DNA of 64,000 bases, from contig JAJAGP010001485.1 in assembly GCA_025084515.1 (NCBI GenBank), positions 62,001 through 126,000 on the forward strand, written 5' to 3'. Below are positions 1 to 10,544 of this stretch, one piece after another; the first letter of the stretch is position 1; every line of letters starts with the position of its first letter. Below the pieces are notes generated by a model. The model saw nothing but the letters and a program-made list of their open reading frames with translations, was not told where the DNA came from and ran no database searches. The position numbers and the translations under genes were made by a program. Source of the stretch: Ancistrus triradiatus. Its lineage: Eukaryota; Chordata; Actinopteri; Siluriformes; Loricariidae.

Positions 1-396
1 GGTCCGGTCCCTCACCAGGACCCTCTTCCTTTCCACCCTGAGAAGCCCCAGAGCCCATGCCCATCCCAGGGTGTAAAGGCACCCGTACAGAATCAGGTAC
101 CCGGGCACCGGGTCGTCCCGCGCCATTCGGAACGCCGCCCAGACCGGAGCCTGTACGGCCATGAGAGCCGACAGGACTAGCTGGAAGCGGTAGAGCCGGG
201 AGCGCGGGACGAACCGGGGTTCCATCTTGGTGCCGTAGCGGACGTAGCACACGCAGTGCAGGGTTCCCAAGAGCAGTGCCAGCGTCCCGAGGACCGTTGG
301 GACAAGGGTGAAGAAGAAGCAGGGCGCCAAGCCGCTGTCCACCCACGCCTGGTGCATAGAGGCACCCGGCTCGCAGTAGCTCCTGAGTTCCACCAT
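1..396 (-). CDS. abcb6: ABC transporter B6, first coding exon (partial)
   Basis: This exon reads from an ATG at 396 down to the window edge, 132 codons with no stop. The start reads MVELRSYCEPGASMHQAW and continues with GLAPCFFFTLVP. The YCE...W...GL.PCFFFTLVP pattern is that of vertebrate ABCB6, a half-transporter of the mitochondrial outer membrane and endolysosomal or plasma membranes linked to porphyrin transport. Only the N-terminal TMD0 region is visible. Hydrophobic segments lie at about residues 22-48, 73-92 and 100-118, followed by the V-E-R motif seen after TM3 in the family. A possible donor (CTG then GTGAGG, after position 16) exists, but the frame stays open and the human first exon is longer, so I keep the exon open to the edge. 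Just upstream, TTACAG before GTTGCAG (about 405-413) could be the acceptor of a 5' UTR intron. Identity comes from remembered family sequence, not a search. Confidence 0.85.
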   Translation of the reverse strand, partial: MVELRSYCEPGASMHQAWVDSGLAPCFFFTLVPTVLGTLALLLGTLHCVCYVRYGTKMEPRFVPRSRLYRFQLVLSALMAVQAPVWAAFRMARDDPVPGYLILYGCLYTLGWAWALGLLRVERKRVLVRDRT

Positions 397-894
397 GTTC
401 CTCACTGCAACCTGTAATGATACCAGTGGAATATCATCAGATGTGACGGTGCCACCGCTGATTACTGAACAACACAAACCCTAGAGGGTTCAGAACACTT
501 ACAAGTCACATTCATAAACTTTACCCCCCCCCCCCCCTCACCTTCTCCCCTTCTCCGTAAAATCCGTAAAATCGCGTTAACGATCCAAAAATCCACCAGA
601 TTAGCCAGAACCGAGGCCAAAATAGGGAAACATCGCGTCCTTAACCCCGCGTCCTCCTTCTGACTTCACTACAAACACACGCTAGAACTGATCCGTCCCT
701 CTTGACACCGGCGCGTCAGCCTCGCCATTCGTTAATCGAAACCGCGTCAAATCTGCCTTTTTTTACCTCCGGTTCGACCTAAATTTGACACAAACCCCTC
801 CTTTATCGTCTTATGTCCCGCTACGGAGTGTTTTTAAGTCGAAAAAGGCACGCGCTGCACCAAAACAAGGCAGTTCTTCCGTCGTAAGCGATCG

Positions 895-970
895 ACGCAA
901 ACTACATTTCCCATAGGAGAGTGCAAGAATTTGGACCAATCACGTTCGGGTCTGCTTCAATACGTCACCC
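895..970 (-). promoter_or_regulatory. probable abcb6 core promoter
   Basis: Read on the minus strand, this stretch holds a CRE-like TGACGTAT (about 961-968), an ATTGG inverted CCAAT box (936-940) and GGGAAATGTAGT (901-912). The last resembles the ZNF143/Staf motif common at housekeeping promoters. The sequence between here and the abcb6 ATG is CpG-containing and not repetitive. Transcription would start near 650-900. The motif matches are direct; promoter function is inferred. Confidence 0.5.
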
Positions 971-1004
971 CATGGACACTAATGGCGGCTTCATGGAACT
1001 AAAC

Positions 1005-1305
1005 GTAATAACAAAGTTATATAATGATTGTTATTATTATTTATGTTAATAATAAATATTGTTACACATTTTTTTTTACAAATTAATTAATAATTTTTTA
1101 TATTAATAAAAATATAAAATAAAAAATTTGACATATAATAAAATAATAAAATAATAATTATAATAAACATAAAAATATAATAATACAAAATAGCTAAATA
1201 ATAAGATAATAGTACTGAAAATCTGAAATAGTACAAAACATTTTATTCAAAATAATCAGTACAGTAATTATATATTGCATATTATATTATATATATATAT
1301 ATTAA

Positions 1306-1340
<35 letters not shown>

Positions 1341-2061
1341 GTTTGAATAATAACTTTTATGACGCATATCTTTTTTTAAAACAAATTAATTAATTAAATA
1401 AACATTTTTGTAGTAATAACAATATCAAATAAAATAATTATTTTGGAATAAGCAGTATAATAACTACATGCCTAAAATAATAATTTTTTATTCCATTAAT
1501 ACTTTTTTTTTTTTTTTTTTTTTTACAAATTAATTAATTTATAAAATAATAGTACTAAAAATAATAATACTTGTTTTTCCTGTTTTTTTAATAATCAGGA
1601 AGTGTATATATAACATATAAAAATATTTATTTAACTAATAAACATTATTAATATATTTTTTAATTATTATTATAAATTAAATAATTATTTAAAAATAAAA
1701 TAGTAGTAAAATAATTTATAATTGTAATGGTTAAATATTATATTATTACTTAGAAATGAACACATACAACAGCAATAACAATTTAAAAATAAAACTATTA
1801 CGCATACATTTTTAAAATTAATTAACTAAATAAAGATATTTTTGTAGTAATAACAATATCATATAACATAATTATTACGAAAAAATAATTTTAATAACTA
1901 TGTGCTTAAAAAAGATATTTATTATATCTGTACTAATAATTATTATAAATGATTAGTAAATATTATTAGCAGTTGTAGTAATTAATTAAAGTTATTATCA
2001 TAATACGTAATAGTATTGATTGATTTATTATCGTTATTAGGAATATTTATTATTTATGTTT

Positions 2062-2111
<50 letters not shown>

Positions 2112-2795
2112 GTCTAGTAGTAGTATTATTTTTATTTATGATCATTAGGAAATTAAATAATTATTATTTATTTATTCATTATCTTTAGTTGAAGAAATCA
2201 TAAATGGTAATCGTATTTGTCTATTATCGTTAATAGTAGTACTAACTATTATTTATTATTATTATTTATCATCATTATAAGTGGTTTTAGTATTTATTTA
2301 TTTATTTATTATCATTTGTAGTAATTGCTAATTATTATGATTATTATTCTAATAATTTATTTATTTATTATTATTAGCTGCAGTAGCAATTATTATTACT
2401 CTGTTCATTATCATTAATAGTAATAATAATTAATTGATTTACTTATTTATTTATTATAATTTGTAAGAAATCGGTAATTATTGCTGTTATTATTCTAATC
2501 ATTTTAAAATTATTATTATTATTAGTTGCAGTAGTAATTATTATTATTGTTTATTTATTTATTTCATTATTTATTATCATTAGTAGTAGTAATTTACTGA
2601 TTTATTATAATTTGTAGTAATTGTTAATTATTATTGTTATTATTGTAATAATTTATTTATTGATTATTATTATAGTAATTATTATTATTATTATTATTAA
2701 TTTATTTATCTATTATCATTATCAGTAGTAAAATGTATTAATTTATTTATTTGTGGGGTTGTTTTGTAATTTATTTATTAGTAGTAATAATTTGT
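1005..2795. repeat. AT-rich ATT/TTA low-complexity block
   Basis: About 1.8 kb of nearly pure A/T built on ATT, TTA and ATTT steps, with perfect (ATT)n runs near 1308-1340 and 2066-2111. It fills the space between the divergent abcb6 and syngr3 promoters. No gene is supported. Confidence 0.9.
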
Positions 2796-2799
2796 GATT

Positions 2800-2954
2800 A
2801 CAGTTTCCATCCCGGACCCCTCCCTGCTGTACCGCGGCTCTACCGCTAGATGCCGCCCTTCTCTGCGCATGAGCAGTACTAGCGCTGCGTGCAGCAGGAG
2901 CGCTGCGGAGAAACCGGAGGCTGAATCACGGATCCAGAGGAGAAGAGGAGGAGG
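2800..2954 (+). promoter_or_regulatory. syngr3 5' UTR and proximal promoter
   Basis: Composition switches abruptly from AT-rich repeat to GC-rich sequence with several CpGs. TGCGCATGAG at about 2865-2874 resembles an NRF-1 half-site. No TATA box is evident. The segment leads directly into the first syngr3 ATG in an AGGAGG-rich purine context. The promoter call rests on position and composition. Confidence 0.5.
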
Positions 2955-3080
2955 ATGAAGATGAAGATGGTGATGATGATGAACGGAACGGGTTCGTACG
3001 GAGCGGGCAGAGCCGGACAGGCCTTCGATCCCATCGGCTTCTCCAAGCGGCCCCAGACCCTGCTGCGGTTCCTGGCCTGG
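2955..3080 (+). CDS. syngr3: syngr3 coding exon 1
   Basis: Encodes MKMKMVMMMNGTGSYGAG through LLRFLAW and ends phase 0 at donor GTACGG. Five in-frame ATGs lie in an ATG/AAG triplet run at 2955-2981, so the true start is uncertain. Both 2955 and 2979 have A at -3. Confidence 0.9.
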
Positions 3081-3748
3081 GTACGGTACATGACCTGCTT
3101 CCTTCCATTAACACATCCGTATGATCGGCATTTATGAGCAGCACCGGCATGGGTCTCTGCCGGGCCTGTAGAACAACAACAGTAAGAGCATTAATCACAG
3201 TAAGCTCTCTAAGAACTGGGCTTCATGTCCTCACGGTTCAATTACGTCATATGTTGCTATGTAACTCTCTCAGAGCTGCTGTGTTTGTATTTGAGGGAAT
3301 TATTTAAATCACTGGTCGAATGATGCGATTAGAGTTATGGGATTAGAATTAGATTAGACTGCAGTCTGCAGTTCATTATAACACCGTTTACAATAATAAA
3401 CTACAATCGAGAGTGACGTAGCAAGGCTTCCGTCACTTCCAGTAACTGTCTGCGTTGGGTTTGGCATGTTCTCCCCTAGTCCACGTGGGTTCCCATTGCT
3501 AAGATTTGTTGGTACTATTATTATTTTATTATTATTTACAATTACTGTTTTTTTTAATGAATATCACTGTATTATTTATAATTAGTTACTCTTTTGTTGA
3601 TCAATGAATAATATTCTATTTCTTAGTATAATTTCTAATTGCTATTATTATCATGCTAATTCTTAATTGTTCAACTAATCATTCACATATTTTTAACTTA
3701 TTGGTATTGTTATAATTTATTATTTATGATTGTTATGATAATAATAAC

Positions 3749-3780
<32 letters not shown>

Positions 3781-4406
3781 TGATGATGATGATGATGATT
3801 TTTTAATTCTATTTATTATTTCCTACGATTACAATTACTATTGTTATTTTTATTAGTAGTAGCATCAGTGATCTTATTTATTATTGTTATTTTTATGGTT
3901 ATTATTGTCATCATATTATATGTTATTATTTGTTATTTATTACTGTGAGTATACTTATTTATATTGCTATCATATGTAATTGTTATTATTATTAGTATTG
4001 CTATTATTATTGATATCATTTATATTTTATTACAGTAACAACAAAACAACTATAATAATAAAAGCTTATTGTTATTATTATTATTATTATTATTTTGTTG
4101 TTGCTGTTATTATATATGTATTATTACTATATTTTAGTTATTATTTATATTATCAGAATGTTTTATTATAAGTATATTTTAGTTATTATTAATATGATTA
4201 CATTTTATTATCATTGTTATTATATTTTGTTAATGTTATATTTTATTTATAATAACTATTATAATTGCAATTATTATAATTAAATTATAATTTATTATTG
4301 TTGTTATGATTAATATTTATCTATGTAACAATAGTTATTATTATTATTATTATTTGTATTATTGTTGTAATTATATTTTAATTATCATTGTACTTAATAT
4401 TATTGC

Positions 4407-4451
<45 letters not shown>

Positions 4452-7400
4452 GACGACGGGTGCGGCGAGGCATGAGCAGATGAACGCAAGATCCCGATCA
4501 AAAAAAGTTTATTGTTCCAGGCAAGGCTTCCATACAAAATCCACAAAAACTCAGGGGCTAGGCAAAAATACAAAAATCAGATGCGACCAGATGTTCCACG
4601 TAAGGAAGAACATGACCTTCCCAGATACAGAAAGCAGATACGAGGATAACAATAAAACACACCCGCGTAGTTACAATAACAAAGGTACGGCAACCAAGGG
4701 ATACACAGCGAACTTAAAGCGCAGGGGAGAAAGAAAACCTGATGGCGAAAACCGCGGTGCAAACGTGACGATCTGGTGCTAACGTAATAGCCGCGAAGCT
4801 AACGAGACGGCCGCAGAGCTAGTTAGAGGGCCGCAGAGCTAACACGAAGGCCGCGGAGCAACGTGGAGGCCGTGGAGCTTACGCGGTAGCCACGAAGCTA
4901 ACGTGAAGGCCATGGAGCTAATGTGGTAGCCGCAGAGCTAACGTGAAGGCCGCGGAGAAACATGAAGGCCGGAGAGTTGACGTGGTAGCCGCGGAGCTAA
5001 CGTGAAGGCCATGGAGACTAACTAGAACGATACTGGCCGACTACCGCTGGAAAACCGAAACAACACAGGAGCGGGCAACAGCGCGATAAGGCAGGCAAAT
5101 AAGCGAGCGCAGCCGCAGACACCAAACAAAACAGGGCGGGTGCAGCCGCACACAAGGCAAACCGAGCGGTTCCCAAAGGTACAAACCGCAACGGGGTCTG
5201 ACAGCACAGGGCCGAAACTAATAATCCACAAAGATATAATCCAGGCCTGGGTAGGCAAAACTTGACGTGGCTAGAACTTGGCATGGCGTAGACTCATGCA
5301 ACAGTGGCAAGGCCAAGTAATGCTACCGCGCCGCAGCTGGGACAACGAGGAACATAAATAGGCAACCCCCCAGCTGTGCACGGCTTAGTAATTAACAAAC
5401 GTGAATCAAAACACAAGAATAATCCGATTAGGATCCGTGGCCATCTTGAGTCTTGCAAGGCATTGTGGGCGGTGTAGTTCCCCTCGCCCACAATCGCAGA
5501 AACAGAACGAAAAATCGGGGGCGGGGCACGGATCCTAATAATTATTATTATTATTTATTATACACTGGTCCAGAGTCTCACAGTTCCAGAGACCTGGGTT
5601 CGAGTCCTGGTCTGTCCGCTCTTTGTGTGGAGTTTGCATGTTCTCCCCATGTCTGCATGGGCTTCTTCCCATAGTCCAAAGACATGCATTGGGACAACTG
5701 GCGCCTCTAAAGTGTTCCACAGTGCGAGTGACGTTTTCGTCACAATTTATCCCACTGAACGGCACAGCCACCGGCGTTACCATGACCACTCCGTGAGGGT
5801 TGCTGGTGAGGTCCGTCTGTGTGTGTCTGCAGGTCTTCTCCATGGTGGTGTTCGGCTCAATCATAAACGAGGGTTACGTGAACATGGGCAGTGAACGTCT
5901 GCACTGCGTGTTCAACAAGAACGAAGACGCCTGTAACTACGCCATCACCGTCGGAGTCATGGCCTTTTTAGCCAGCCTGGGCTTCCTGGCTCTGGACGTT
6001 TACTTCCCTCAGATCAGCAGCGTCAAAGACCGTAAGAGAGCCGTGCTGCTGGAGATCGGCTTCTCAGGTACCAGTTCTTCCAAAAAAAGCTGATGCATGC
6101 AGTTCTGTCTCAGGCAGATATGTAAACGATTACAGGTGTGGTCTGATTAGACGCTGGGTCTTGCCAAAAGAGGGCCCTATAAAAAGGCTCTCAGAGGCTA
6201 CTTTTGGGTAGTGTAACTGTTGGTGAGAGGAAGACATTTTGCCCAGTTGACAGACTTTGAGAGGGGGCACAGCACTGGACTGAGAGAAGCAGGATGGTGG
6301 TTTTTGGGCCGTTCTGACCTAGCTGTTAGGAGGTGCTGGGAGCAGTGGTTTTATGGGGGCACACACACACGGTGAACAGGCTCCAGATGGCCAAGACAGA
6401 CCAACAATAGAGAGGGCCGTCCCACAGTTTGGTTATCCACCACCCAGACACAGACGGCACCTTCACTACTCCTACTCATGTCTCTGCCCCGTTCCGTGTC
6501 CTGCCATCACCTTCGTTTGCAGTGATGTCATGAACGAGAAACCTGGACTGCTACTGAATGGTATCGTCTTTAGCGACTGATCCAGGTTCCGTATGGGATC
6601 CGATGACAGTCGGTTTCGAGTATGGAGACCTCGTGGTGTGGATCATCAACACACTGCCCCAACTGCTGGTGTGAGTTTTTGGATCTTGCGGGTGCAATGA
6701 CCTTTGTCAGCAGAAGCTGTGGGTCTCCCAAGACAAATAGGTCTGGAGTGAAGACCCACACAAACACAAACCGAAGCACCCTTCTGAGCCCGAAAGGGGG
6801 TTACCGGGACCTACCCCTGAAGCCAGACCTGGGTTAGAGTCAGTTCAGATAAAGAGAAGTGAATCTCTTAATGACTAAATGATTCACCAATTCAAACAAT
6901 GAATCACTTAGTAACTGAGAGCGAGAGGAACGAATCTCTTAACGACTAAATGATTCACTGATTCAATCGCTGACTCACTTAGTACCTAACTACGAGAAAA
7001 AAGAATAAATCTTTTAACAACTGAAAGATTCACTGATTCAATCGCTGACTCAGTAACTGAGTAACCGCGAGAAAGAGGAACAAATCTATTAATGACTAAA
7101 TGACTCGCTGATTCAAACACTGACTCGCTTAGTAAGTGAGAAAAAGAGAAACGAATCTCTTAACAACCAAATGATTCACTGACTCAGTCATTGACTCAGT
7201 GAGAGAAAGATGTACGAATCTCTTAACAACTAAACGATTCATTGATTCAAACACTGACTCACTTAGTAATTGAGTTACACAGAGAAAGAGGAACAAATCT
7301 CTTAACAACTAAACGATTCACTAATTCGAACACTGACACACTTAGTAACAGAGAAAGATGTACAAATCCCTTAAGAACTAAAATGTTTCACTGATTCAAA

Positions 7401-8243
7401 CACTGACTCACTTCGTAACTTGAGTAACTACAAGAAAAAAGAATGAACCTCTTAATGACTGAATGACTCACCGATTCAAACACTGACTCACTTAGTAATT
7501 GAGAGAAAGACAAACAAATCTCTTAATGATAAAATTGATTCACTGATTCAAACACTGACTCACTTAGTAACTGAGTAACTACAAGAAAAAAAGAATGAAT
7601 TTCTTAACGACTAAATGACTCACCGATTCAAACACTGACTCACTTAGCAATTGAGAGAAAGAGAAACAAATCTCTAAATGACCAAATTGATTCACTGATT
7701 CAAACACTGACTCACTTAGCAACTGAGTAACTACAAGAAAAAAGAATGAATCTCTTAACAACTAAATGACTCACCGATTCAAACACTGACTCAGTAACTG
7801 AGAGAAAGAGGAACGGATCTCTTAATGAACAAATTGATTCACTGATTCAAACACTGACTCACTTCGTAACTGAGTAACTACAAGAAAAAAGAATGAATCT
7901 ATTAACGACTAAATGACTTACCGATTCAAACACTGACTCACCTAGTAATTGAGAGAAAAAGGAACAAATCTCTTAATAACCAAATGATTCACTGATTCGA
8001 AGACTGACTCATTAGTAATTGAGTAACCATAAGAAAAAAGAGCAAATCTCTTAATGACTAAACGATTCACTGATTCAATCGCTGACTGCAGGCCTGTGGG
8101 CGTTCCTGTGGTTCGTCGGCTTTTGTTTCCTGGCCAATCAGTGGAGCCGGACGTCCCCTGACGAGTTGCCGCTGGAGCAGGCCTCGGACGCGGCACGAGC
8201 CGCCATTGCCTTCTGCTTCTTCTCCATTCTGACCTGGGTAACA

Positions 8244-8282
<39 letters not shown>

Positions 8283-8547
8283 ACTGTATCATAATAACAA
8301 CATAACGCATATCGTGACTGACGGGATCTCCTCTCACGAGTAGGCGGGGCTTACGGTGCTGGCGGTGCAGAAGTTCCTGCTCGGGACCGACATGACGCTC
8401 TTCACCGCCGCCGACGTTCCTAAGCAACCGTACCCCCCCGATGGCGATGACGCCGCTGCCGGCCAGACCACCGTCCAGACGAGCCCGACGCTGATCGAGA
8501 CGGTGGAGACACGCCCACCTGGCTACCAGATCCCGCCCGCTTTTTAA
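2955..8547 (+). CDS. syngr3: synaptogyrin-3-like gene, four coding exons
   Basis: Joined exons 2955-3080, 5833-6067, 8092-8237 and 8344-8547 give 711 nt, 236 aa plus stop. Synaptogyrins are four-pass MARVEL-domain proteins of synaptic vesicles; SYNGR3 also binds the dopamine transporter in mammals. Order: GAGRAG..DP N-terminal motif, TM1 across the exon 1/2 junction, a lumenal loop with NEGYVN and CVFNKNEDAC, TM2 ending LDVYFPQISSVKDRK, TM3 AFLWFVGFCFLANQW, TM4 AARAAIAFCFFSILTW, then a cytosolic tail. LGTDMTLF and the tail ETRPPGYQIPPAF match SYNGR3 better than SYNGR1 or SYNGR2. The first in-frame ATG is 2955; an ATG at 2979 (MNGTGSYGAGRAG) would give 228 aa, close to the 229 aa human protein. 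All introns are GT-AG. Paralogue choice (syngr3a or syngr3b) is unresolved. Confidence 0.93.
3500..4450. repeat. ATT-rich low-complexity block in syngr3 intron 1
   Basis: Second AT-rich block, with (AATAAT)n and (GAT)n near 3740-3800 and (ATT)n at about 4408-4450. Long translations through it (poly-Ile/Tyr/Leu) are artefacts of the repeat. Positions 3081-3500 show nothing beyond ordinary intron sequence. Confidence 0.9.
4768..5030. repeat. 20-bp minisatellite, GAGCTAACGTGAAGGCCGCG type
   Basis: About a dozen diverged copies of a roughly 20-bp unit alternating GAGCTAACGTGAAGGCC and GAGCTAACGTGGTAGCC forms. GC-rich and CpG-containing, inside the 4451-5539 element. Confidence 0.85.
5427..5539. 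repeat. nested inverted repeat
   Basis: ATTAGGATCCGTG (5427-5439) is perfectly inverted as CACGGATCCTAAT (5527-5539). Inside it ATTGTGGGCG (5462-5471) is inverted as CGCCCACAAT (5485-5494) around a 13-nt loop. It may be a transposon terminus or a small foldback element. Confidence 0.8.
5555..5800 (+). mobile_element. SINE-like dispersed repeat with Pol III B box
   Basis: GGTTCGAGTCC near 5597 fits the tRNA B-box consensus GGTTCGANNCC. It is followed by TGTGTGGAGTTTGCATGTTC and a CCCATAGTCCAAAGACATGC block, which I recognise from a very common teleost repeat. A shorter related piece (TGTTCTCCCCTAGTCC) lies near 3468. The A-box half is degraded. It ends just before syngr3 exon 2. Confidence 0.6.
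5833..6067 (+). CDS. syngr3: syngr3 coding exon 2
   Basis: Acceptor TCTGCAG, then VFSMVVFGSIINEGYVN through EIGFS, with a split Gly codon (phase 1) at donor GTACCA. It covers the end of TM1, the lumenal loop with its cysteines, TM2 and the cytosolic QISSVKDRK loop. Confidence 0.95.
6110..6745 (+). mobile_element. decayed Tc1/mariner-like transposon remnant
   Basis: Plus-strand pieces in shifting frames resemble a Tc1-family transposase: a helix-turn-helix-like FERGHSTGLREAG near 6257, then WEQWFYGGTHTR, and near 6560-6640 NGIVFSD followed after a stop by SRFRMGSDDSRFRVW, the second catalytic Asp region. Stops and frameshifts show it is dead. No clear terminal repeats were seen. It lies in syngr3 intron 2. 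Confidence 0.55.
6838..8088 (+). repeat. GANTC minisatellite family A in syngr3 intron 2
   Basis: Tandem array whose subunits carry GATTCACTGATTCAAACACT, then GACTCACTTAGTAACTGAG, then GAATCTCTTAACGACTAAAT. Two alternating subunit types (one with ACTACAAGAAAAAAGAATG, one with GAGAGAAAGAGAAAC) form a higher-order unit. Equivalent points at 7391, 7542, 7694 and 7841 give spacings of 147-152 bp. TGACTCA heptamers recur. The array runs up to the acceptor of exon 3. Confidence 0.93.
8092..8237 (+). CDS. syngr3: syngr3 coding exon 3
   Basis: Encodes LWAFLWFVGFCFLANQW (TM3), a charged loop, and AARAAIAFCFFSILTW (TM4 start), ending phase 0 at donor GTAACA. The acceptor CTGACTGCAG lies at the very end of the preceding minisatellite and has almost no pyrimidine tract. 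Confidence 0.95.
8245..8285. repeat. (CA)n microsatellite next to syngr3 exon 3 donor
   Basis: A near-pure CA run starting about 7 nt after the exon 3 donor; it fills much of the 106-nt intron 3. Confidence 0.95.
8344..8547 (+). CDS. syngr3: syngr3 coding exon 4 with stop
   Basis: Acceptor GAGTAG, then AGLTVLAVQKFLLGTDMTLF and a Pro/Thr-rich tail ending PPGYQIPPAF and TAA. The tail end matches the conserved synaptogyrin Tyr/Pro C-terminus. Confidence 0.93.
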   Translation, partial: AGLTVLAVQKFLLGTDMTLFTAADVPKQPYPPDGDDAAAGQTTVQTSPTLIETVETRPPGYQIPPAF

Positions 8548-8827
8548 GCCAACAGCCAATCGGTAGCGTCTTTTTGTAGGCTTTGTTTGTATCGTTATTG
8601 ACACACCCCCCACCTAAAGGACGACTCCAGAACTGTTTCTATAATACGAATATAAGCTTAGCTACTGTACATAGGGAGACCCTGCGTATGTCGTCTAGCT
8701 ACTCCTGTACGTGTTAGCTGTAAAACCAGAGAGCGTGTGCGCGTGTTACCGCATGATAACACAAATCAACGGATGTCGCGCTTACGCACACGAGTATCGT
8801 TCAGCATTAGAGGATGAATGAGGGTTC

Positions 8828-8833
8828 AATAAA
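8828..8833 (+). terminator. syngr3 poly(A) signal AATAAA
   Basis: A canonical AATAAA about 280 nt after the stop, followed by a T/G-rich stretch (TGTTCTTTATGTG). It gives a plausible short 3' UTR ending near 8850. Confidence 0.65.
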
Positions 8834-8994
8834 TGTTCTTTATGTGAGGCTCTGGGGTCCTTTCTAAACGGTTTCTGCATGTAGCAGTAAATGCAGGCAG
8901 TGTAACGGCAGGGCATCCTTGGTTGGCATCATGTGACCTGGACTCGACCACTACCGAAGAGCGATGAGACTCGGGGACACACCCCTGGAGAACC

Positions 8995-9905
8995 TGGCAG
9001 GTAGTCTGATGAATCTCATTAATAACTAAATGATTCAGTAATTCAAATGGCGACTCACTGAATAACAAAGACGCAAAACAAAAAAGATTCACTGAATCAC
9101 TACCACTGAATCACTGACTAAAAGAATGAATCTATTTCATCGCTAATTGAATCAGAAATTCAAATACTGTTTCAGGAATGGATGACTAATTAACCTCATT
9201 AATTACTAAATGATGCAAACACCAACTCACTGATATAAAAGACAAGCGCTTGATGACCAAATGACTCACTGATTCAAATATTGACTCAATGAATTAAATC
9301 TAATTCAATTTAATTCATAGCTGAGTAATTAATCTCATTAATAACCAAATGATTCACTGATTCGGTGAAAAAAGAAGTGAATCTAATTTGCAACTAAATC
9401 ATTCACTGCTTCAAACACTGACTCACTGAATAACAAAGACGCAAATCTCTAAAAAGACCAAATTATTTACTGATTCACTGAGTAAAATAGTGAATCTAAT
9501 TCATGGCTAAATGATTCAGAGATTCCAATACTCTTTCAAGAATGGATGACTAATAAATCTAATTAATAACTAAACGATAATAACTAAGGGGTTCTAACAC
9601 TGACTCACTGAATTAAAGCGAATTCAATCTAGTTCATGATTAAATGATTCAGTGATTCAAATACCAACGCACTGATATAATAGAAAAGTGAATCTCTTGA
9701 TTACCAAATGATTCAGTGATCGGAATTATGACTCAATGAATTAAAGATAAGTGAAGCTAATTCACAACTAAATGGTTCAGTGATTCAAACACTGACTCAC
9801 TGAATTAAAGAGAAGTGAACCTAATTCATGACTAAATGATTCACTGATTCAAACACTACCTAACTGAATAAAACAGAACTGAATCTCTTGATTAGTTGTT
9901 GTTAT
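8995..9905 (+). repeat. GANTC minisatellite family A, second array
   Basis: Downstream of syngr3. Units of CTAAATGATTCACTGATTC plus AAACACTGACTCACTGAAT with GAATCTAATTCATGACTAA variants; more diverged than the intronic array. Confidence 0.9.
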
Positions 9906-10544
9906 TTAATGTATTTTGAAACATCTTGTGTCCACACTTTCAAAGTTCGTGCAAATCACTTTCTCGTTTATATTTATGTATATATATAAAAAAGGAAACA
10001 GTCTCTGCTTTAAATAAATATAAGATTTTATGGAATAACTACTCGCTCCTCGATACAGTCCTGATTCTGCCATGCAGTGGATTTACACAAATGTGTGTTA
10101 GTTATAAAAACGACGTATTGCCTCCATCGCCAAACGCGCCACAACGCCCACGCATTCTCTTCTGACCCAAACAGCAATAAAGCCATTGACGGGGGCGCTA
10201 TGGCATTTCACAATACCTCACTCCTCATGAGCTACACGGCCAAAGGTTTGTACAACACACACCTGAAGGTCCAAACCCGGGGTGCTGGACATGCCGCCGA
10301 TCCCCCGGGTCACTGTTCTGGAAGACTTTCCGTCAGGTATTGGAGCGTTTTCTATTAAAAACACAAGAGGCAACTGTAATGCATGGGCTCCCTGACGTGC
10401 ACCGTGTCAGGCCCCCCCACCCCGAGGAGTCCTGAGACTCCGGAGCCTCAGGATGAGACACCACCGGGTTGTATCCCGCATCTGGCAAGGTAAGGTTACA
10501 GGTGTGTTTCAAAGTAGTGTTTCCTGTAGGAGAGACGTCTCACT
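9906..10544. other. intergenic sequence, no gene seen
   Basis: Unique-looking sequence between arrays. Open frames of 79 and 93 codons near 9926-10358 overlap each other in different frames, have no recognisable motif and are probably chance. Confidence 0.5.

Larger units (their letters stand above)
4451..5539. mobile_element. GC-rich unclassified element with 20-bp tandem repeats
   Basis: Composition changes sharply from AT-rich to GC-rich at 4451. The stretch has TTTATTGTTCCAGGCAAGGC near 4507-4526, a run of about twelve 20-bp repeats (see 4768-5030) and a palindromic right end at 5427-5539. Frames are open only in short pieces and resemble no protein I know. It looks like a non-autonomous transposon or a retroelement remnant inserted in syngr3 intron 1; the class is not determined. 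Confidence 0.5.

Noticed and set aside
7..18. Splice donor GTGAGG in the abcb6 exon
   Set aside because: Possible, but the open frame continues with family-compatible residues and human exon 1 is longer; left as an uncertainty.
3130..3155. Possible REST/NRSF site downstream of syngr3 exon 1
   Set aside because: GAGCAGCACCGGCATGGG matches only part of the NRSE consensus.
4306..4782. 158-codon plus-strand frame
   Set aside because: First half is poly-Ile/Tyr from ATT repeat, second half is from the GC-rich element; no family resemblance.
8245..8613. 122-codon minus-strand frame over syngr3 exon 4
   Set aside because: It is antisense to a verified exon and begins in a CA repeat.
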